64,000 bases of DNA, taken from Henckelia pumila (lineage: Eukaryota; Streptophyta; Magnoliopsida; Lamiales; Gesneriaceae). The notes beneath the pieces were generated by a model. The model ran no database searches. It was not told where the DNA came from and worked only from the letters and a program-made list of their open reading frames with translations. Positions 45,696 through 58,891 of the stretch are shown piece after piece. How positions within the stretch are numbered: position 1 is the first letter of the stretch; every line of letters starts with the position of its first letter. The DNA lies in NCBI RefSeq assembly GCF_033568475.1, contig NC_133123.1, forward strand, positions 58,535,522 to 58,599,521. Reading direction: 5' to 3'. Made by a program: the position numbers and the translations under genes.

Positions 45696-47210
45696 TCAGT
45701 GATGTTCATTCTCTTCAGCCTTCTTATGGGATTTCGCCTTAGCCTGTTGAATATAAGAACATGGTACGGAGTCGGTCTTCTTAGACAGTAAAGTAACTAG
45801 CAATTTAGCAAGCATTAAGACAGAAAAAAAGAAAAGAAAAGAATGATCACATCAACATGTAATAAAGAGTACTGATAGCAAATACACAGCACAGGTAAAT
45901 GGCCCATCCTAAGAGGCAGTTTTTTCCCCCAAAAAGAGAGGCTTGGTTTCATTGTTTTAAAGATAAATCGTTCTCTCATATGCACAACTGAACCTTAAAG
46001 GTAGAAAGATCTGTTTTTTGCTAGGAAGTTTCGTGACAGCGCTAGTAGTGCTTAGCAAATATGCACAACTGAACCTTAGGTAGAAAGATCTGTTTTTTGC
46101 AAGGAAGTTTCGGGACAGCGCTAAAAGTGCTTAGCAACTCAAGCTACACACAATACGTAGAAGACTCGATCTTCATTGTAGTTACATTAACTGACACAAC
46201 GATTTTACTATTTTATACAAAATTAGAGTACTTGGTATTAATTAAGGTACGACCATGGGGAAGGTAATGTGTTTGGGCAAGCTTCCGATATTTATATGCA
46301 GTTATGCACAACTTTTGGTTGATTCCAAATATCTTCAAAAGTACAGTTGTGCAAACCCAAGATAAGGCTACAATCGACCAAACAACTGAATAAACCAGCA
46401 AAATGTGCAAATCAGAATACATCCATGTCCAACACTCAGCTACTGTGTAAATTCTTTGATGAAACTCTTTGAAAAAAGATAGCAAACCATACAAGGAAAA
46501 CCAAGAGCAATGAAGAAAACAGCTTTAACAGTGACAATTTTGCAAAGCACATTATAGTTAGACACCATTACGCCAAATCTGATGTTTCATTTGCGTGGCC
46601 GATTTGCTACTCAGTTTATGAAAAGTCCCATACCTCACAGATCTCAAAAGTTAATCAACCTATCTTCATTGACTTCAATCCAACAACTAATAAGTATCCT
46701 ATCCTCAAACCTCTACTTTAACTACAGTCTCTTAGTTTATTTTTCCTTCAATTTTATCCATCCTCAAATCTTGCTTCAGTAACAGTAACACGCAAATCCC
46801 ACTTGTTTGAAAAAATCAGTAATTCTACCCAAATGCCAGATCTATATCCTCATCAAAACCTAAAACAACTAGAGGATCAAAATTGAAAGCGACCAAATCC
46901 AGGTTGATTAGGAACCGGGATAATCAAAGGTAAGCAACAAATGTAAATAATATACGCCTAGTTCTGGCTTCCCGGCTGACCGAAAAGCATAACAAAACAA
47001 ATAGTACCTTGAGAATCTTAAGTTTCACGCTTCCGTAAACAAGTCCGAATGAAACAGCGGAAACCCTAGCAACCTGCAAGACGATAAAATTCAGAAAAAA
47101 AAATCCAGAAGAAATAGAGAATACGCGAGGAGAAACAGATCGTGAGAAATCATCGACGTTACCAGAGCTAGGGTGCTGGTGCCGGAGTAGGGTCCAGGAG
47201 GCGGCGCCAT
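45696..47210 (-). CDS. mitochondrial ATP synthase subunit e, three small exons
   Basis: Exons on the minus strand are 47210-47163, 47073-47008 and 45743-45696, joining in frame to 53 residues. Introns are 89 and 1264 bp with GT...AG ends (CTG|GTAACG, TTGCAG|GTTGC, AAG|GTACTA, CAACAG|GCTAAG). The protein begins MAPPPGPYSGTSTLAL, has a hydrophobic segment with a GxxxG motif (GLVYG), and ends in a charged, lysine- and histidine-rich tail (KSHKKAEENEHH). Subunit e is an inner-membrane part of the FO sector needed for dimerisation of ATP synthase; the GxxxG motif mediates this. The N-terminus matches the plant subunit e family. The gene appears intact. A retrotransposon LTR begins about 350 bp upstream. 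Confidence 0.9.
45979..46137. repeat. tandem duplication in intron 2 of the ATP synthase e gene
   Basis: Two units of about 80 bp (45979-46059 and 46060-46137) share TATGCACAACTGAACCTTA, GGTAGAAAGATCTGTTTTTT and GTGCTTAGCAA, with a few differences. Intronic, no evident function. Confidence 0.85.
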
Positions 47211-47561
47211 TGTTGAGAGAAATGAGGGAAAACTAACTAGCGAAGACAAAATCCTTGTATCTTAAAAACAGAGTTGGAAGAAATTAAGATAATATGGGGT
47301 TTGAGGGTTTTAATTTAAACATTTTCATTTTGTATAATGTGCATTATCCTTATTTTATTTGTATTTATTGATTTATTTAAATTTAAATTGAGGATTTTAT
47401 ACATTTTCATTTTTGTTTAATTTATTTATATTTCTTGATTTATTTAAATTCATGGGGAGAGTTTTGGATGTACAAAACTACTTTTGAATTCAACAACATC
47501 TTTTTTTTTAAAAAAAAATTTATTCTCTATTACTTTGAGAAGAAAATTGTCATTGTGAATG
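47211..47561. other. promoter region of the ATP synthase e gene
   Basis: A 351-bp gap between the start codon and the first LTR sequence. It should hold the 5' untranslated region and promoter. It is AT-rich with no clear site II or TATA consensus that I can single out. Confidence 0.5.
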
Positions 47562-47636
47562 TAATAACTAAATATTTAATATAAAATATTTTTAAAAATC
47601 ATGCATCTAAAATGAATAAATAAAACAATACTTAAT

Positions 47637-47680
<44 letters not shown>

Positions 47681-50440
47681 GTATATATATATATATACAT
47701 AATAAATAATTACTTTTTAAAATAATTATAAACATAAATAATTTTTCATAAAAATGTTCCAACTAAAATCCATAATAAGAATTTGCATGCAAATAAAATA
47801 AGTATAACTCATGTAATAAAATCATCATCATTATAAAAATTCTCACCTAAAATCCATAAACCCATAATTAAATCATAAAACTTGTGCGGAAAATATAATA
47901 ATATTCAATTCACTGAAAACATGAATAGAGTGATGGTCACGGGCTTGCCAACTGTCGGGATCTCATACGTTCTCACCGTCAGTCGGGGCAAAAGGCTCTA
48001 CATCAGTATCTATCTGCTCACCTGCACCATTTAAGTCTAGTGAGCCTAGAGGCTCAGCACGCTCTATCTCATAATAACAATATGATTAAAAATAATGCAT
48101 CACATAACACATGCACGATACATAATAAATAATATATATACAGGAATGTCCTAAATACATAGCTCATGGTCGTCTCATAACATAACATACATATTCATAA
48201 CATAGTCATCATGCATCATAATTAGGGAACATCATAATTTAAAAATCTGAAGGTTATATCCATGCTGTGTGACGTGTCATGTCGATTGATCAATCTAAAA
48301 ACAACGTACGTGGCGGTGGGATCTCCACCTCTTGGCCCTTTCATCAGGCAAACATAATCATAATCGTATGGAAATGCAATCGGGCCCCAGTATCCCGACC
48401 CACAGTCCCGTGTCATATGGAAAGGTCTCCGGGCCTAGGCATCTCATCTCCAATCCCGTAGGTTGTCACACACCCACTTCAACTCCTTTAAAATATTTTT
48501 CATTGCCCAACATCACACATATACATATAGTATCATGCACATACATAAAAACTTTCCGATCTTATTTTCATAAAATATTGCCCGTAAATATATATTTAAT
48601 TAATTAATAATATAACTATAAAAATAATACTTTTTCATACTTAAAATATTCATGCGATAATTAAATATATATTTACGGACAATGCATATTTTTCATGGAT
48701 TGGTTCAGGTTGCTGACTCCTTAGACTTAAGCCCATTAACTTGTAGACTGACCCAAAAATTCAAAGACAGATCCAAAATTCCCATGGGCTCCCAAGCCCA
48801 TAAAAATCATTGGGCTAACTTAAATAAATTATTTAAGGCCCAAATAAAATTATTTGGAGGCCCAAATAATTTTATAAACATTAAATTGGCTCAAAAACCA
48901 TTTAAACTCTTAATTACTTAAAAATAAAAAATACCCGAGCCCGCCCCACCTAACCCGGACCCGGACTCTATTGACCCGACTCACTACCTACCAGACCCGA
49001 CCCGGACCGCCCCAGCCTGGCCTAGCCCGAAAAGGAGCAGCCCAGCCCGAAACTCCTCCCCTACCCCTTTCTCGGCCAGTAGCTTGAGCAGTTCCACGAG
49101 ATTCGTTCGTGCCGCCTGCTCCTGCAACCTTTGGCCATGAAACCACTGCCCAAACGTAGTACACTCAAAGACGTTTCCAACAAGCTAAAAACCAGACCAA
49201 ACCATTGACTATGGGGCGAGAAAGAAGCTCTGCAAACCCGACTATATGCAGCTCGCGTGCAGACGCAAGCAGTTGCCAAACTTTCGTTCGTGCGACTTCC
49301 TTCAACCGCCAAAGACTGTGAAACCACTTCTGAGACGTAGCTAACATCCTAGAGGTTCAAACCCAACAAACCACGCATTAAATAGTGGCTTGAGGAAGGA
49401 GAACGAACCTTCCTTCCTTGCAACCCTGAACCTACGCGACCTGGTGATAGAAACATAACCGGTCCATTTCTAGCCTATTCCAGACTCTAGCGACCTCATA
49501 GCTCGACCCTAGGGACCTTATTACACCCCTTAACCATGAGCCAGCAGACCTTGATTCAACCATGTCAGAAAACGTGAGAAAACTCATGAAGGAAGCATGA
49601 AAAATGTGAATAACTTATGCATACATGAAAATTCATCACAAAAAAACCAAACACACATGCTAGATCAATGGTTTTCATGAAAGATCAGAATATAAAACTT
49701 AAATGGTGGCCAAGAAGAGAATTCAAACGTGCCTTGATTTATTTTCGAAGTAGAAACGTGATCGCGACGCGTACGACAAACACCGGGACGAACGGACTTT
49801 AAAACTTCAAATAAATCTTCAAAGTACTTGTGTGTGTTGTGAGTTTTCTGCTGAAAACGATGGAGAAGAAGGAGAGCGGCTAGGGTGATTAAACGTGAGT
49901 TTTGGGGAGCTAGGGTAGGATTTTTAGTTTAAATTATGCTTAGGATAATTAACCAATTAATATCCTAGTAAAAAAATATATTTTCAAACTCCTTAATACA
50001 CTAGAAAATCTGATAATAACTCTAAATCTCGAAATATTAACTTAAGGGATTTTTAAAAGTCCCTAAAAGTCAATAAAAGGGTTTAATTTGGAGGAAAAAG
50101 AATACTATATATATATATATATATAATTAATTATACTAAAATTTTCCTAGAATAATACCTTAAAATAATATTTTAAGGTCCATAAAAATTTAATAAAATA
50201 TTTTTGGTGAAAAACCAACATCTCGTACGTCCACGGTCCCGTCTACGCGGTAAAATAAATACTATTCCTAAGAATTTCATAAATAAAATAAATACGGATT
50301 AACTGAGATAAATAATATTCAAATCATGCAAATAAAATCACATAGTTCACATAAGGTCATTTAACCCATTTACTAAATTCTAATTTAATTATTTCCTAGT
50401 TATGCATGCGATATCACCTAAGAAAATTCTGGGCGTTACA
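47562..50440 (-). repeat. gypsy-3 left LTR, outer end truncated
   Basis: Matches the right LTR from TAATAACTAAATATTTAAT onward and ends GGGCGTTACA. The first about 55 bp, beginning TGAAATTAACTAG in the right copy, are missing, so no target duplication can be read. It contains TA microsatellites (47640-47673, 47681-47697, 50105-50126), an RGCCCA cluster (48730-48870) and a minus-strand TATATATTTA box near 48590. Reading frames such as 48222-48416 recur in the other copy and are not genes. Confidence 0.9.
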
Positions 50441-50456
50441 GCTCTCCCCCCCTTAA
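50441..50456 (-). promoter_or_regulatory. polypurine tract of gypsy-3
   Basis: On the minus strand TAAGGGGGGGAGAGC directly borders the LTR. Confidence 0.8.
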
Positions 50457-50481
50457 ATTGAATTTCGTCCTCGAAATTAGA

Positions 50482-50885
50482 TTACGTACCAAATAACTCC
50501 GGATAACGAGTCCTCATGTCAACATCGGTCTCCCAAGTAGCTTCCTACTCAGAATGATTCAGCCACTGGATCTTGACCATCGGAATGACCGCGTCCTAAG
50601 TCTCCTTTCCTCACAAGCCAAGATCCGAACGGGCCTCTCCTCGAATGCTAGCTCTGGTGTCAACTGTAGAGGTTTAAAATCCAACACTTGCGACGGATTT
50701 GACACATAATTCCCAAGCATAGATACGTGAAACACGTTGTGAACTTTTTCAAGGCTCGGTGGTAGTGCCAAACGATAAGCCAACGTCCCAATCCTCTCCA
50801 AAATCTCGAACGGACCGATATACCTCGGGTTGAGCTTGCCTCTCCTACCAAACCACATCATGCCTTTCATAGGCGAGACCTTCAA
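50482..50885 (-). pseudogene. gypsy-3 integrase C-terminus and chromodomain, frameshifted
   Basis: Continues the integrase after a one-base deletion near 50900 (compare 58697 in gypsy-4, which has one more C). It reads KVSPMKG, NPRYIGPFEIL and VHNVFHVSML. A second one-base loss near 50588 disrupts the chromodomain, and a TAG interrupts its SEEEA motif near 50550. The natural stop is at 50482. Confidence 0.82.
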
Positions 50886-52678
50886 GAATACATGATCTCC
50901 ACGGCAAACTCGAGGTCTCGTCGTCGTCGATCAGCATAATTCTTATGACGACTCTGTGCGGTCCTCATCCGCTCTCGGATCTGAGCTACATTATCCGCCG
51001 TTTGCTGCACAATCTCGGGTCCTAGCAAGACCCTCTCTCCAACCTCGTCCCAATGCACAGGAGATCTGCACCGTCTCCCGTAAAGAGCCTTGTATGGAGC
51101 CATACGTATAGACGCCTGAAAACTATTGTTATAAGTAAACTCCACTAAAGGCAATCTCGACTCCCACGAGCCCTGGAAATCAATCACACATGCCCTCAAC
51201 AAATACTCAAGTGTCTGAATTACTCTCTCCGACTGAACATCTGTCTGAGGATTAAAAGCAGTGCTGAACAATAACTTAGTCCCCAAAGCTGTATGCAAAC
51301 TCTTCCAAAATGCAGAAGTGAACCTTGGATCTCGGTCCGACACGATGGACATTGGAATACCGTGAAGTCTTACTATCTCCTTAATGTAAAGTTCTGCAAA
51401 CTGAGTCATAGTAAAAGTAGTCCTCACCGGCAGAAAATGTGCAAATTTGGTGAGTCGATCGACAATCACCCAAATCGCTGTCGATCCTCTAGTACTCCTC
51501 GGTAGCCCAACTACAAAATCCATAGAGATGTTCTCCCATTTCCACTCCGGAATGGGAAGTGGTCGTAACAATCCCGCTGGTCGTTGATGCTCTGCCTTGA
51601 CTTGCTGACAAGTCAAGCATTCGGAAACAAACTGACCAATATCTCCCTTCATACCCGGCCACCAATACAAGGTCCTCAAATCTTGATACATCTTCATACC
51701 CCCTGGATGGATAGAATACGGAGATGCATGTGCCTCTGACATGATATATTCTCTCAACTGATCAGTACTCGGTACCCACATACGTCCTCTGTATCGAACA
51801 ATGTCATCATCCACTTTATAAAGGAGACTACCCTTCAACTCATCCTTGCGCCTCATGCGCTGCAACTGCTCATCAGTGGTTTGTCCCCCTTGAATCCGAT
51901 CCTGTAGAGTTGGTTGTACTACAAGAGTGGATAATCTCGGTGCATGCCCACTGGAGTAGATCTCTAGGTCAAACCTCTGAATCTCATCCTGTAGAGGTTG
52001 CTGAACTGAAACACAAGACAACACTGAATTCTTCCGACTCAAAGCATCGGCTACTACATTAGCTTTACCAGGGTGGTAGCTAATGTCACAGTCGTAGTCC
52101 TTAACTAACTCCAACCATCGGCGTTGTCTCATATTCAACTCCTTTTGGGTGAAGAAGTACTTGAGACTCTTGTGATCAGTGAAAATCTGGCACTTCTCAC
52201 CGTACAAGTAATGTCTCCATATCTTGAGCGCAAACACAACAGCTGCAAGCTCTAAGTTATGCGTCGGATAGTTCTTCTCATGAGTCTTCAACTGTCTCGA
52301 TGCATAAGCAATCACTTTACCATTCTGCATAAGAACAGCGCCTAAGCCCATCTTAGACGCATCTGCATACATCACAAACTCCTCATGATCCATTGGCATT
52401 GCCAACACTGGTGCAGAAGTAAGTGCCTCCTTAAGCTGATCAAAGCTCCTTTGACACTCTTGGCTCCAAACATACTTGGCATTCTTCTTGGTCAATGATG
52501 TCAAGGGTACTGCTATAGAAGAAAAACCCTTGATGAACTTCCGATAATAACCGGCTAAACCCAAGAAGCTGCGTATCTCAGAGGCATTCTTCGGAATTCC
52601 CCAATTCTGGACAGACTCGACTTTTGATGGATCCACTGCTATGCCCTCCTTAGAAACAATGTGGCCCAAGAATGCCAC
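50882..52678 (-). pseudogene. gypsy-3 RT end, RNase H and integrase
   Basis: Long open frame of about 598 codons with RNase H ([26 protein letters not shown]), the HHCC finger ([15 protein letters not shown]) and the catalytic core ([21 protein letters not shown], then DVQSER where relatives have DGQSER). The G to V change beside the catalytic glutamate is unusual. It is bounded upstream by a TAA at 52709 in the [11 protein letters not shown] region and downstream by the frameshift. Confidence 0.86.
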
Positions 52679-52708
52679 CTGCTCGAGCCAAAACTCGCAC
52701 TTGCTGAA

Positions 52709-53881
52709 TTACGCAAACAACTTCTGCTCTCTCAAAGTCTGCAAAGCTGTCTGCAAATGATGTCTATGCTCCTTCAAGCTCCTCGAATATATCAGAATAT
52801 CGTCGATGAAGACAATGACGAACTGATCAAGATATGGCCTAAAGACACGGTTCATGAGATCCATGAAAACCGCTGGAGCATTAGTCATGCCAAATGGCAT
52901 CACCATAAACTCGTAATGCCCATAACGTGTCCGAAAAGCAGTCTTGGACACATCCTCCTCTCTGACTCGAAGCTGATGATAACCTGATCGCAGATCGATC
53001 TTAGAAAATACCGAAGCTCCCTGCAACTGATCAAATAAATCCTCTATCCTTGGCAGTGGATACTTATTCTTCACGGTGACTCTATTCAGCTCTCGATAGT
53101 CAATACATAACCTCATGCTGCCGTCCTTCTTCTTCACAAATAAGACCGGCGCACCCCAAGGTGACACACTAGGGCGGATAAAACCCTTCTCCAAAAGCTC
53201 TTGTATCTGATCCCGCAACTCTTTCATCTCAGTGGGAGCAAGACGATACGATGCCTTAGAGATAGGCACAGTACCCGGCATCAGCTCAATACTGAACTCC
53301 ACCTCTCTGGCTGGTGGAATTCCTACTACATCATCCGGAAAGACATCCGGAAACTCACAAATGATCTCAACATCTGCAATAGATTTAGAAGACGGCTCAT
53401 CCGCTGCAACTACTAAACTTGCAAGGAAGCCCTGACAACCCTTGCGCAATAACTTCTTTGCACGCACATAAGATATGACATGCGAAGCACCACTGCTCTG
53501 AGCTGCAAAAAATATGAAAAAATCTCTGCCTGACGGATTCAATGAAACTGATCGCCTCCAAAAATCTATCGAAGCTCCATTAACTGATAACCAATCCATG
53601 CCAAGAATGAGATCAAATCCTGAAATCGGTAGAACCACTAGATCGTCTCTAATCAGATTCCCCTGAAGCTCCAACTCAACACCATTAAGTACACTAGAGG
53701 TAGTAAGAATCTCGCCAGATGGCAAGGTAACGTCATAGCCAGTAACAGCATCCTCAAGTATGATTCCTACCCGCCTAACAAATTCTTGAGAGATAAACGA
53801 ATGCATCGCTCCTGAGTCTAGCAATGCATACGTAGAATTACCTCTAACGAGGATCTTCCCTGCATTCAGAAAATGTCCCAA
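52709..53881 (-). pseudogene. gypsy-3 protease and reverse transcriptase
   Basis: Contains [12 protein letters not shown] (the usual T after GA is M), LILGMDWL, the RT blocks [32 protein letters not shown] and [13 protein letters not shown], and the catalytic FIDDIL. It ends at TAA 52709-52711. No other break occurs in this stretch, so the RT core is otherwise intact. Confidence 0.87.
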
Positions 53882-54079
53882 CGCACATACAACTTAAGAA
53901 TAATTAATAAATCCCATAATTCATAACAATGCCCTTAAGAATACTATTACCTAAATTCGTATTCATTTCCTTTTTATACTATACATGCAAGGACAATTAA
54001 CCCAATTACTAACACGTAAAATGAATTTCCCATGCAACTCATAATAGACATGCAACTATCGAATCTTAAATACACAAGT

Positions 54080-55140
54080 TAGAATTACCCGTGATCAAAG
54101 ACGTTTCTGGGTCAGCCTCCTTTGCCTACATGACATAAACATGTCCCGGGATGTTCCTCGCATTAGGGCAGTTCATCGCAACGTGCCCCGGTAGCTTACA
54201 CTTGTAACAGACACCTGAACCAGCCATGCACTATCCCGAATGAGGCTTCTAACAAGTCTTGCATAAGGTAATACCTCCAGGATTTGGGCCGACTGCCCCT
54301 CTCTGCTGCGGCCTCTGTGGGCCTTGCTGCCTCTGCTGTGGTCTGGGAGGATTCGGCCCCTTAACCGGCCCAGTAAACTGCTTCTTCGCCGGCTGCGAAG
54401 ACTGACCATGGAAAGGCTGCTGAAACTGCCTCTTCTACTGGTAAGCTGCTTGCATCTCCTTTCTCCCTTGCTCGGACCTCAAAGCTCTCTTCACTGCTGC
54501 ACTATAATTCGCCACATCAGCCATGAAAAACGTCGTGCTTGATATCCGGTCTAAGCCCATCAGTAAAGTGCATCAGCCTCTCCTGCTCGTCATTCGCAAT
54601 CAGGGGCGCGAAATGACATCCTCTCTCGAACTGCTTCACATATTCCGCAACAGACTTGTCTCCCTGACGGAGACTCATAAACTCCCTGATCAATCTGCCT
54701 CGTTCCTCTACAGTGTAGTACTTCTCAAAGAACATAGTCCTGAAATTTTCCCAAGTCAGGGTCGTCAAGTTCACTCCGATTACAGCTCTATCCCACCAAA
54801 GAGCTGCATCCTCCTTAAGCATGTAGATTGCACATCGAACCCTGTCAGCATCAGTGACTCCCATATAGGCAAATATGGTCTCAAAAGATCGGATCCACTC
54901 CTTAGCAACAAGTGGATCGGTAGTTCCCTTGAACTCCTTGGGCTCGTGCTTCTTGAATCTCTTCGCTACATCCTCCTCATGAGACTTCCTCGGCTAAGCA
55001 GCCTGGTTCTCGAGCAGTTTCGTAATCCCGGCCCACATGTTTACACTGGCCTGCTCAAATGGAGTAAGTAGAGGTGGATTCTGGTTCGTCTCATCGCCAT
55101 TATTGGGGTTGGTTTCCTGAGGATTCCTTCGGGGAGCCAT
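54080..55140 (-). pseudogene. gypsy-3 gag with five TAG codons and a frameshift
   Basis: Starts at ATG 55140 (MAPRRNPQETNPNNGDE). It keeps the gag domain (WIRSFETIFAYMGV, AALWWDRAVIG, FMSLRQGDKSVAEYV) and the zinc knuckle CYKCKLPGHVAMNC. One extra base in a T run near 54530 shifts the frame. TAG codons at 54994, 54435, 54249, 54231 and 54126 interrupt the protein. Two of these align with glutamine codons kept in gypsy-1 gag, so CAG to TAG change is the simplest cause. Confidence 0.83.
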
Positions 55141-55331
55141 GCTGCATTTTTCATAAATCTCTCACGTGATCGCAATGCATAACTAAGTATACTTAAAATT
55201 TTTTATACTTTAAACCAATATATCATAAATCCTAAGCCCCATAAATAAAAATAATTAAAACATTAAAACTTACAGACTGGTAGTGCGACTTCTGAGCTCC
55301 ACGCAGTAGGCTAGTACCCTCCAAGGACCGC

Positions 55332-55343
55332 GTTCTGATACCA
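55332..55343 (-). promoter_or_regulatory. primer binding site of gypsy-3
   Basis: On the minus strand TGGTATCAGAAC lies two bases from the LTR end, matching the initiator tRNA-Met complement except for one base. Confidence 0.82.
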
Positions 55344-55345
55344 AA

Positions 55346-58238
55346 TGAAATTAACTAGATCCTACTACTACTATTTTTTTTTTTACAAATAAATAACTAA
55401 ATATTTAATATAAAATATTTTTAAAAATCATGCATCTAAAATGAATAAATAAAACAATACTTAATGTAATATATATATAATTAAAACGTATATATATACA
55501 TAATAAATAATTACTTTTTAAAATAATTATAAACATAAATAATTTTTCATAAAAATGTTCCAACTAAAATCCATAATAAGAATTTGCATGCAAATAAAAT
55601 AAGTATAACTCATGTAATAAAATCATCATCATCATAAAAATTCTCACCTAAAATCCATAAACCCATAATTAAATCATAAAACTTGTGCGGAAAATATAAT
55701 AATATTCAATTCACTGAAAACATGAATAGAGCGATGGTCACGGGCTAGCCAACTGTCGGGATCTCATAAGTCCTCACCGCCAGTCGGGGCAAAAGGCTTT
55801 ACATCAGTATCTATCTGCTCACCTGCACCATTTAAGTCTAGTGAGCCTAGAGGCTCAGCACGCTCTATCTCATAATAACAACATGATTAAAAATAATGCA
55901 TCACATAACACATGCACGATACATAATAAATAATATATATACATGCATGTCCTAAATACATAGCTCATGGTCGTCTCATAACATAACATACATACTCATA
56001 ACATAGTCATCATGCATCATAATTAGGGCACATCATAATTTAAAAATATGAAGGTTATATCCATGTTGTGTGACGTGTCATGTCGATTGATCAATCTAAA
56101 ACCAACGTACGTGGCGGTGGGATCTCCACCTCTTGGCCCTTTCATCAGGCAAACATAATCATAATCGTATGGAAAGACAATCGGGCCCCAGTATCCCGAC
56201 CCACAGTCCCGTGTCATATGAAAAGGTCTCCGGACCTAGGCATCCCATCTCCAATCCCGTAGGTTGTCACACACCCACTTCAACTCCTTTAAAATATTTT
56301 TCATTGCCCAGCATCACACATATACATATAGTATCATGCACATACATAAAAACTTTCATGATCTTATTTTCATAAAATATTGCCCGTAAATATATATTTA
56401 ATTAATTAATAATATAACTATAAAATAATACTTTTTCATACTTAAAATATTCATGCGATAATTAAATATATATTTACGGACCATGCTTATTTTTCATGGA
56501 TTGGTTCAGGCTGCTGACTCCTTAGACTTAAGCCCATTAACTTGTAGACTGACCCAAAAATTCAAAGACTGACCCAAAATTCTCATGGGCTCCCAAGCCC
56601 ATAAAAATCATTGGGTTAACTTAAATAAATTATTTAAGGCCCAAATAAAATTATTTGGAGGCCCAAATAATTTTATAAACATTAAATTGGCTCAAAAACC
56701 ATTTAAACTCTTAATTACTTAAAAATTAAAAATACCCAAGCCCGCCCCACCTAACCCAGACCCGGGCTCTACTGACCCAACCCACTACCTACCAGACCCG
56801 ACCCGGACCGCCCCAGCCCGGCCTAGCCCAAAAAGAAGCAGCCCAGCCCGAAACTCCTCCCCCTACCCCTTTCTCGGCTAGTAGCTTGAGCAGTTCCACG
56901 AGATTCATTCGTGCCGCCTGCTCCGGCAACCTTTGGCCGTGAAACCACCGTCCAAACGTATTACACTCAAATACGTTTCCAACAAGCTAAAAACCAGACC
57001 AAACCATTGACTATGGAGTGAGAAAGAAGCTCTGCAATCCCGACCATCTGCAGCTCACGCGCAGACGCGAGCAGTTGCCAAACTTTCGTTCGTGCGACTT
57101 CCTCCGACCGCCAAAGACTGTGAAACCACTTCTGAGACTTAGATAACATCCTAGAGGTTCAAACCCAACAAACCAGGAATTAAATAGTGGCTTGAGGAAG
57201 GATAACGAACCTTCCTTCCTTACAACCCTGAACCTGCGCGACCCGGTGACAGAAACACAACCGGTCCGTTTCTAGCCTATTCCAGACTCTAGAGACCTCA
57301 TAGCTCAACCCTAGGGACCTTATTACACCCATTAACCATGAGCCAGCAGACCCTGATTGAACCATGTCAGAAAACGTGAAGAAAACTCATGAAGGAAGCA
57401 TGAAAAACGTTAATAACTTATGCATACAAGCAAATTCATCAAAACAAAATCGAACACACATGCTAGATCAATGGTTTTCATGAAAGATCAGAATATAAAA
57501 CTTAAATGGTGGCCAAGAAGAGAATTCAAACATGCCTTGATTTATTTTCGAAGTAGAAACGTGATCGTGACGCGTACGACGAACACCGGGATGAACGGAC
57601 TTTAAAAATTCAAATAAATTTTCAAAGTACTTGTGTATGTTGTGAGTTTTCTGGTGAAAACGATGGAGAAGAAGGAGATGGCGGCTAGGGTGATTAAACG
57701 TGAGTTTTGGGGAGCTAGGGTAGGTTTTTTAGTTTAAATTATGCTTAGGATAATTAACCAATTAATATCCTAGTAAAAAAATATATTTTCAAACTCCTTA
57801 ATACACTAGAAAATCTGATAATAACTCTAAATCTCGAAATATTAACTTAAGGGATTTTTAAAAGTTCCTAAAAGTCAATAAAAGGGTTTAATTTGGAGGA
57901 AAAAGAATACTATATATATATATAATTAATTATACTAAATTTTCCTAGAATAATACCTTAAAATAATATTTTAAGGTCCATAATAATTTCATAAAATATT
58001 TTTGGTGAAAAACCAACATCTCGTACGTTCACGGTCCCGTCTACGCGGTAAAATAAATACTATTCCTAAGAATTTCATAAATAAAATAAATACGGGTTAA
58101 CTAAGATAAATAATATTCAAATCATGCAAATAAAATCACATAGTTCACATAAGGTCATTTAACCCATTTACTAAATTCTAATTTAATTATTTCCTAGTTA
58201 TGCATGCGATATCACCTAAGAAAATTCTGGGCGTTACA
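55346..58238 (-). repeat. gypsy-3/4 shared LTR (2893 bp, complete)
   Basis: Starts TGAAATTAACTAG and ends GGGCGTTACA, flanked by a primer binding site on one side and by a polypurine tract on the other. It serves as the 5' LTR of internal region 3 and the 3' LTR of internal region 4. An RGCCCA cluster lies near 56530-56660. Confidence 0.9.
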
Positions 58239-58279
58239 ACTCTCCCCCCCTTAAATTGAATTTCGTCCTCGTAATTAGA

Positions 58280-58858
58280 TTACGTACCAAATAACTCCGG
58301 ATAACGAGTCCTCATGTCGACCTCGGTCTCCCAAGTAGCTTCCTCCTCGGAATGATTCAGCCACTGGACCTTGACCATCGGAATAGACCGCGTCCTAAGT
58401 CTTCTTTCCTCACAAGCCAAGATCCGAACGGGCCTCTCCTCGAATGCTAGCTCTGGTGTCAACTGTAGAGGCTCAAAATCCAACACATGCGACGGATTTG
58501 ACACATACTTCCGAAGCATAGATACGTGAAACACGTTGTGAACTTTCGCATGGCTCGGTGGTAGTGCCAAATGATAAGCCAACGTCCCAATCCTCTCCAA
58601 AATCTCGAACGGACCGATATACCTCGGGTTGAGCTTGCCTCTCCTACCAAACCGCATCACGCCTTTCATAGGCGAGACCTTCAAGAATACATGATCTCCC
58701 ACGGCAAACTCGAGGTCTCGTCGTCGTCGATCAGCATAATTTTTCTGACGACTCTGTGCGGTCCTCATCCGCTCTCGGATCTGAGCTACAATATCCGCCG
58801 TTTGCTGCACAAACTCGGGTCCTAGCAAGACCCTCTCTCCAACCTCGTCCCAATGCAC
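58280..58858 (-). pseudogene. gypsy-4 integrase C-terminus and chromodomain
   Basis: Encodes [42 protein letters not shown] and an intact chromodomain-like end (VQWLNHSEEEATWETEVDM, YPELFGT). It lacks both deletions that damage the gypsy-3 copy. It is separated from the core by a TAA just after MAP (near 58895), where relatives have a tyrosine. Confidence 0.85.
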
Positions 58859-58891
58859 AGGAGATCTGCACCGTCTCTTGTAAAGAGCCTT

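Noticed and set aside
47567..47580. TGTAATAAC at the left edge of the gypsy-3 LTR as a true LTR start
   Set aside because: The right copy has TGAAATTAACTAG about 55 bp further out, next to a primer binding site, so the left copy is truncated and the TG is chance.
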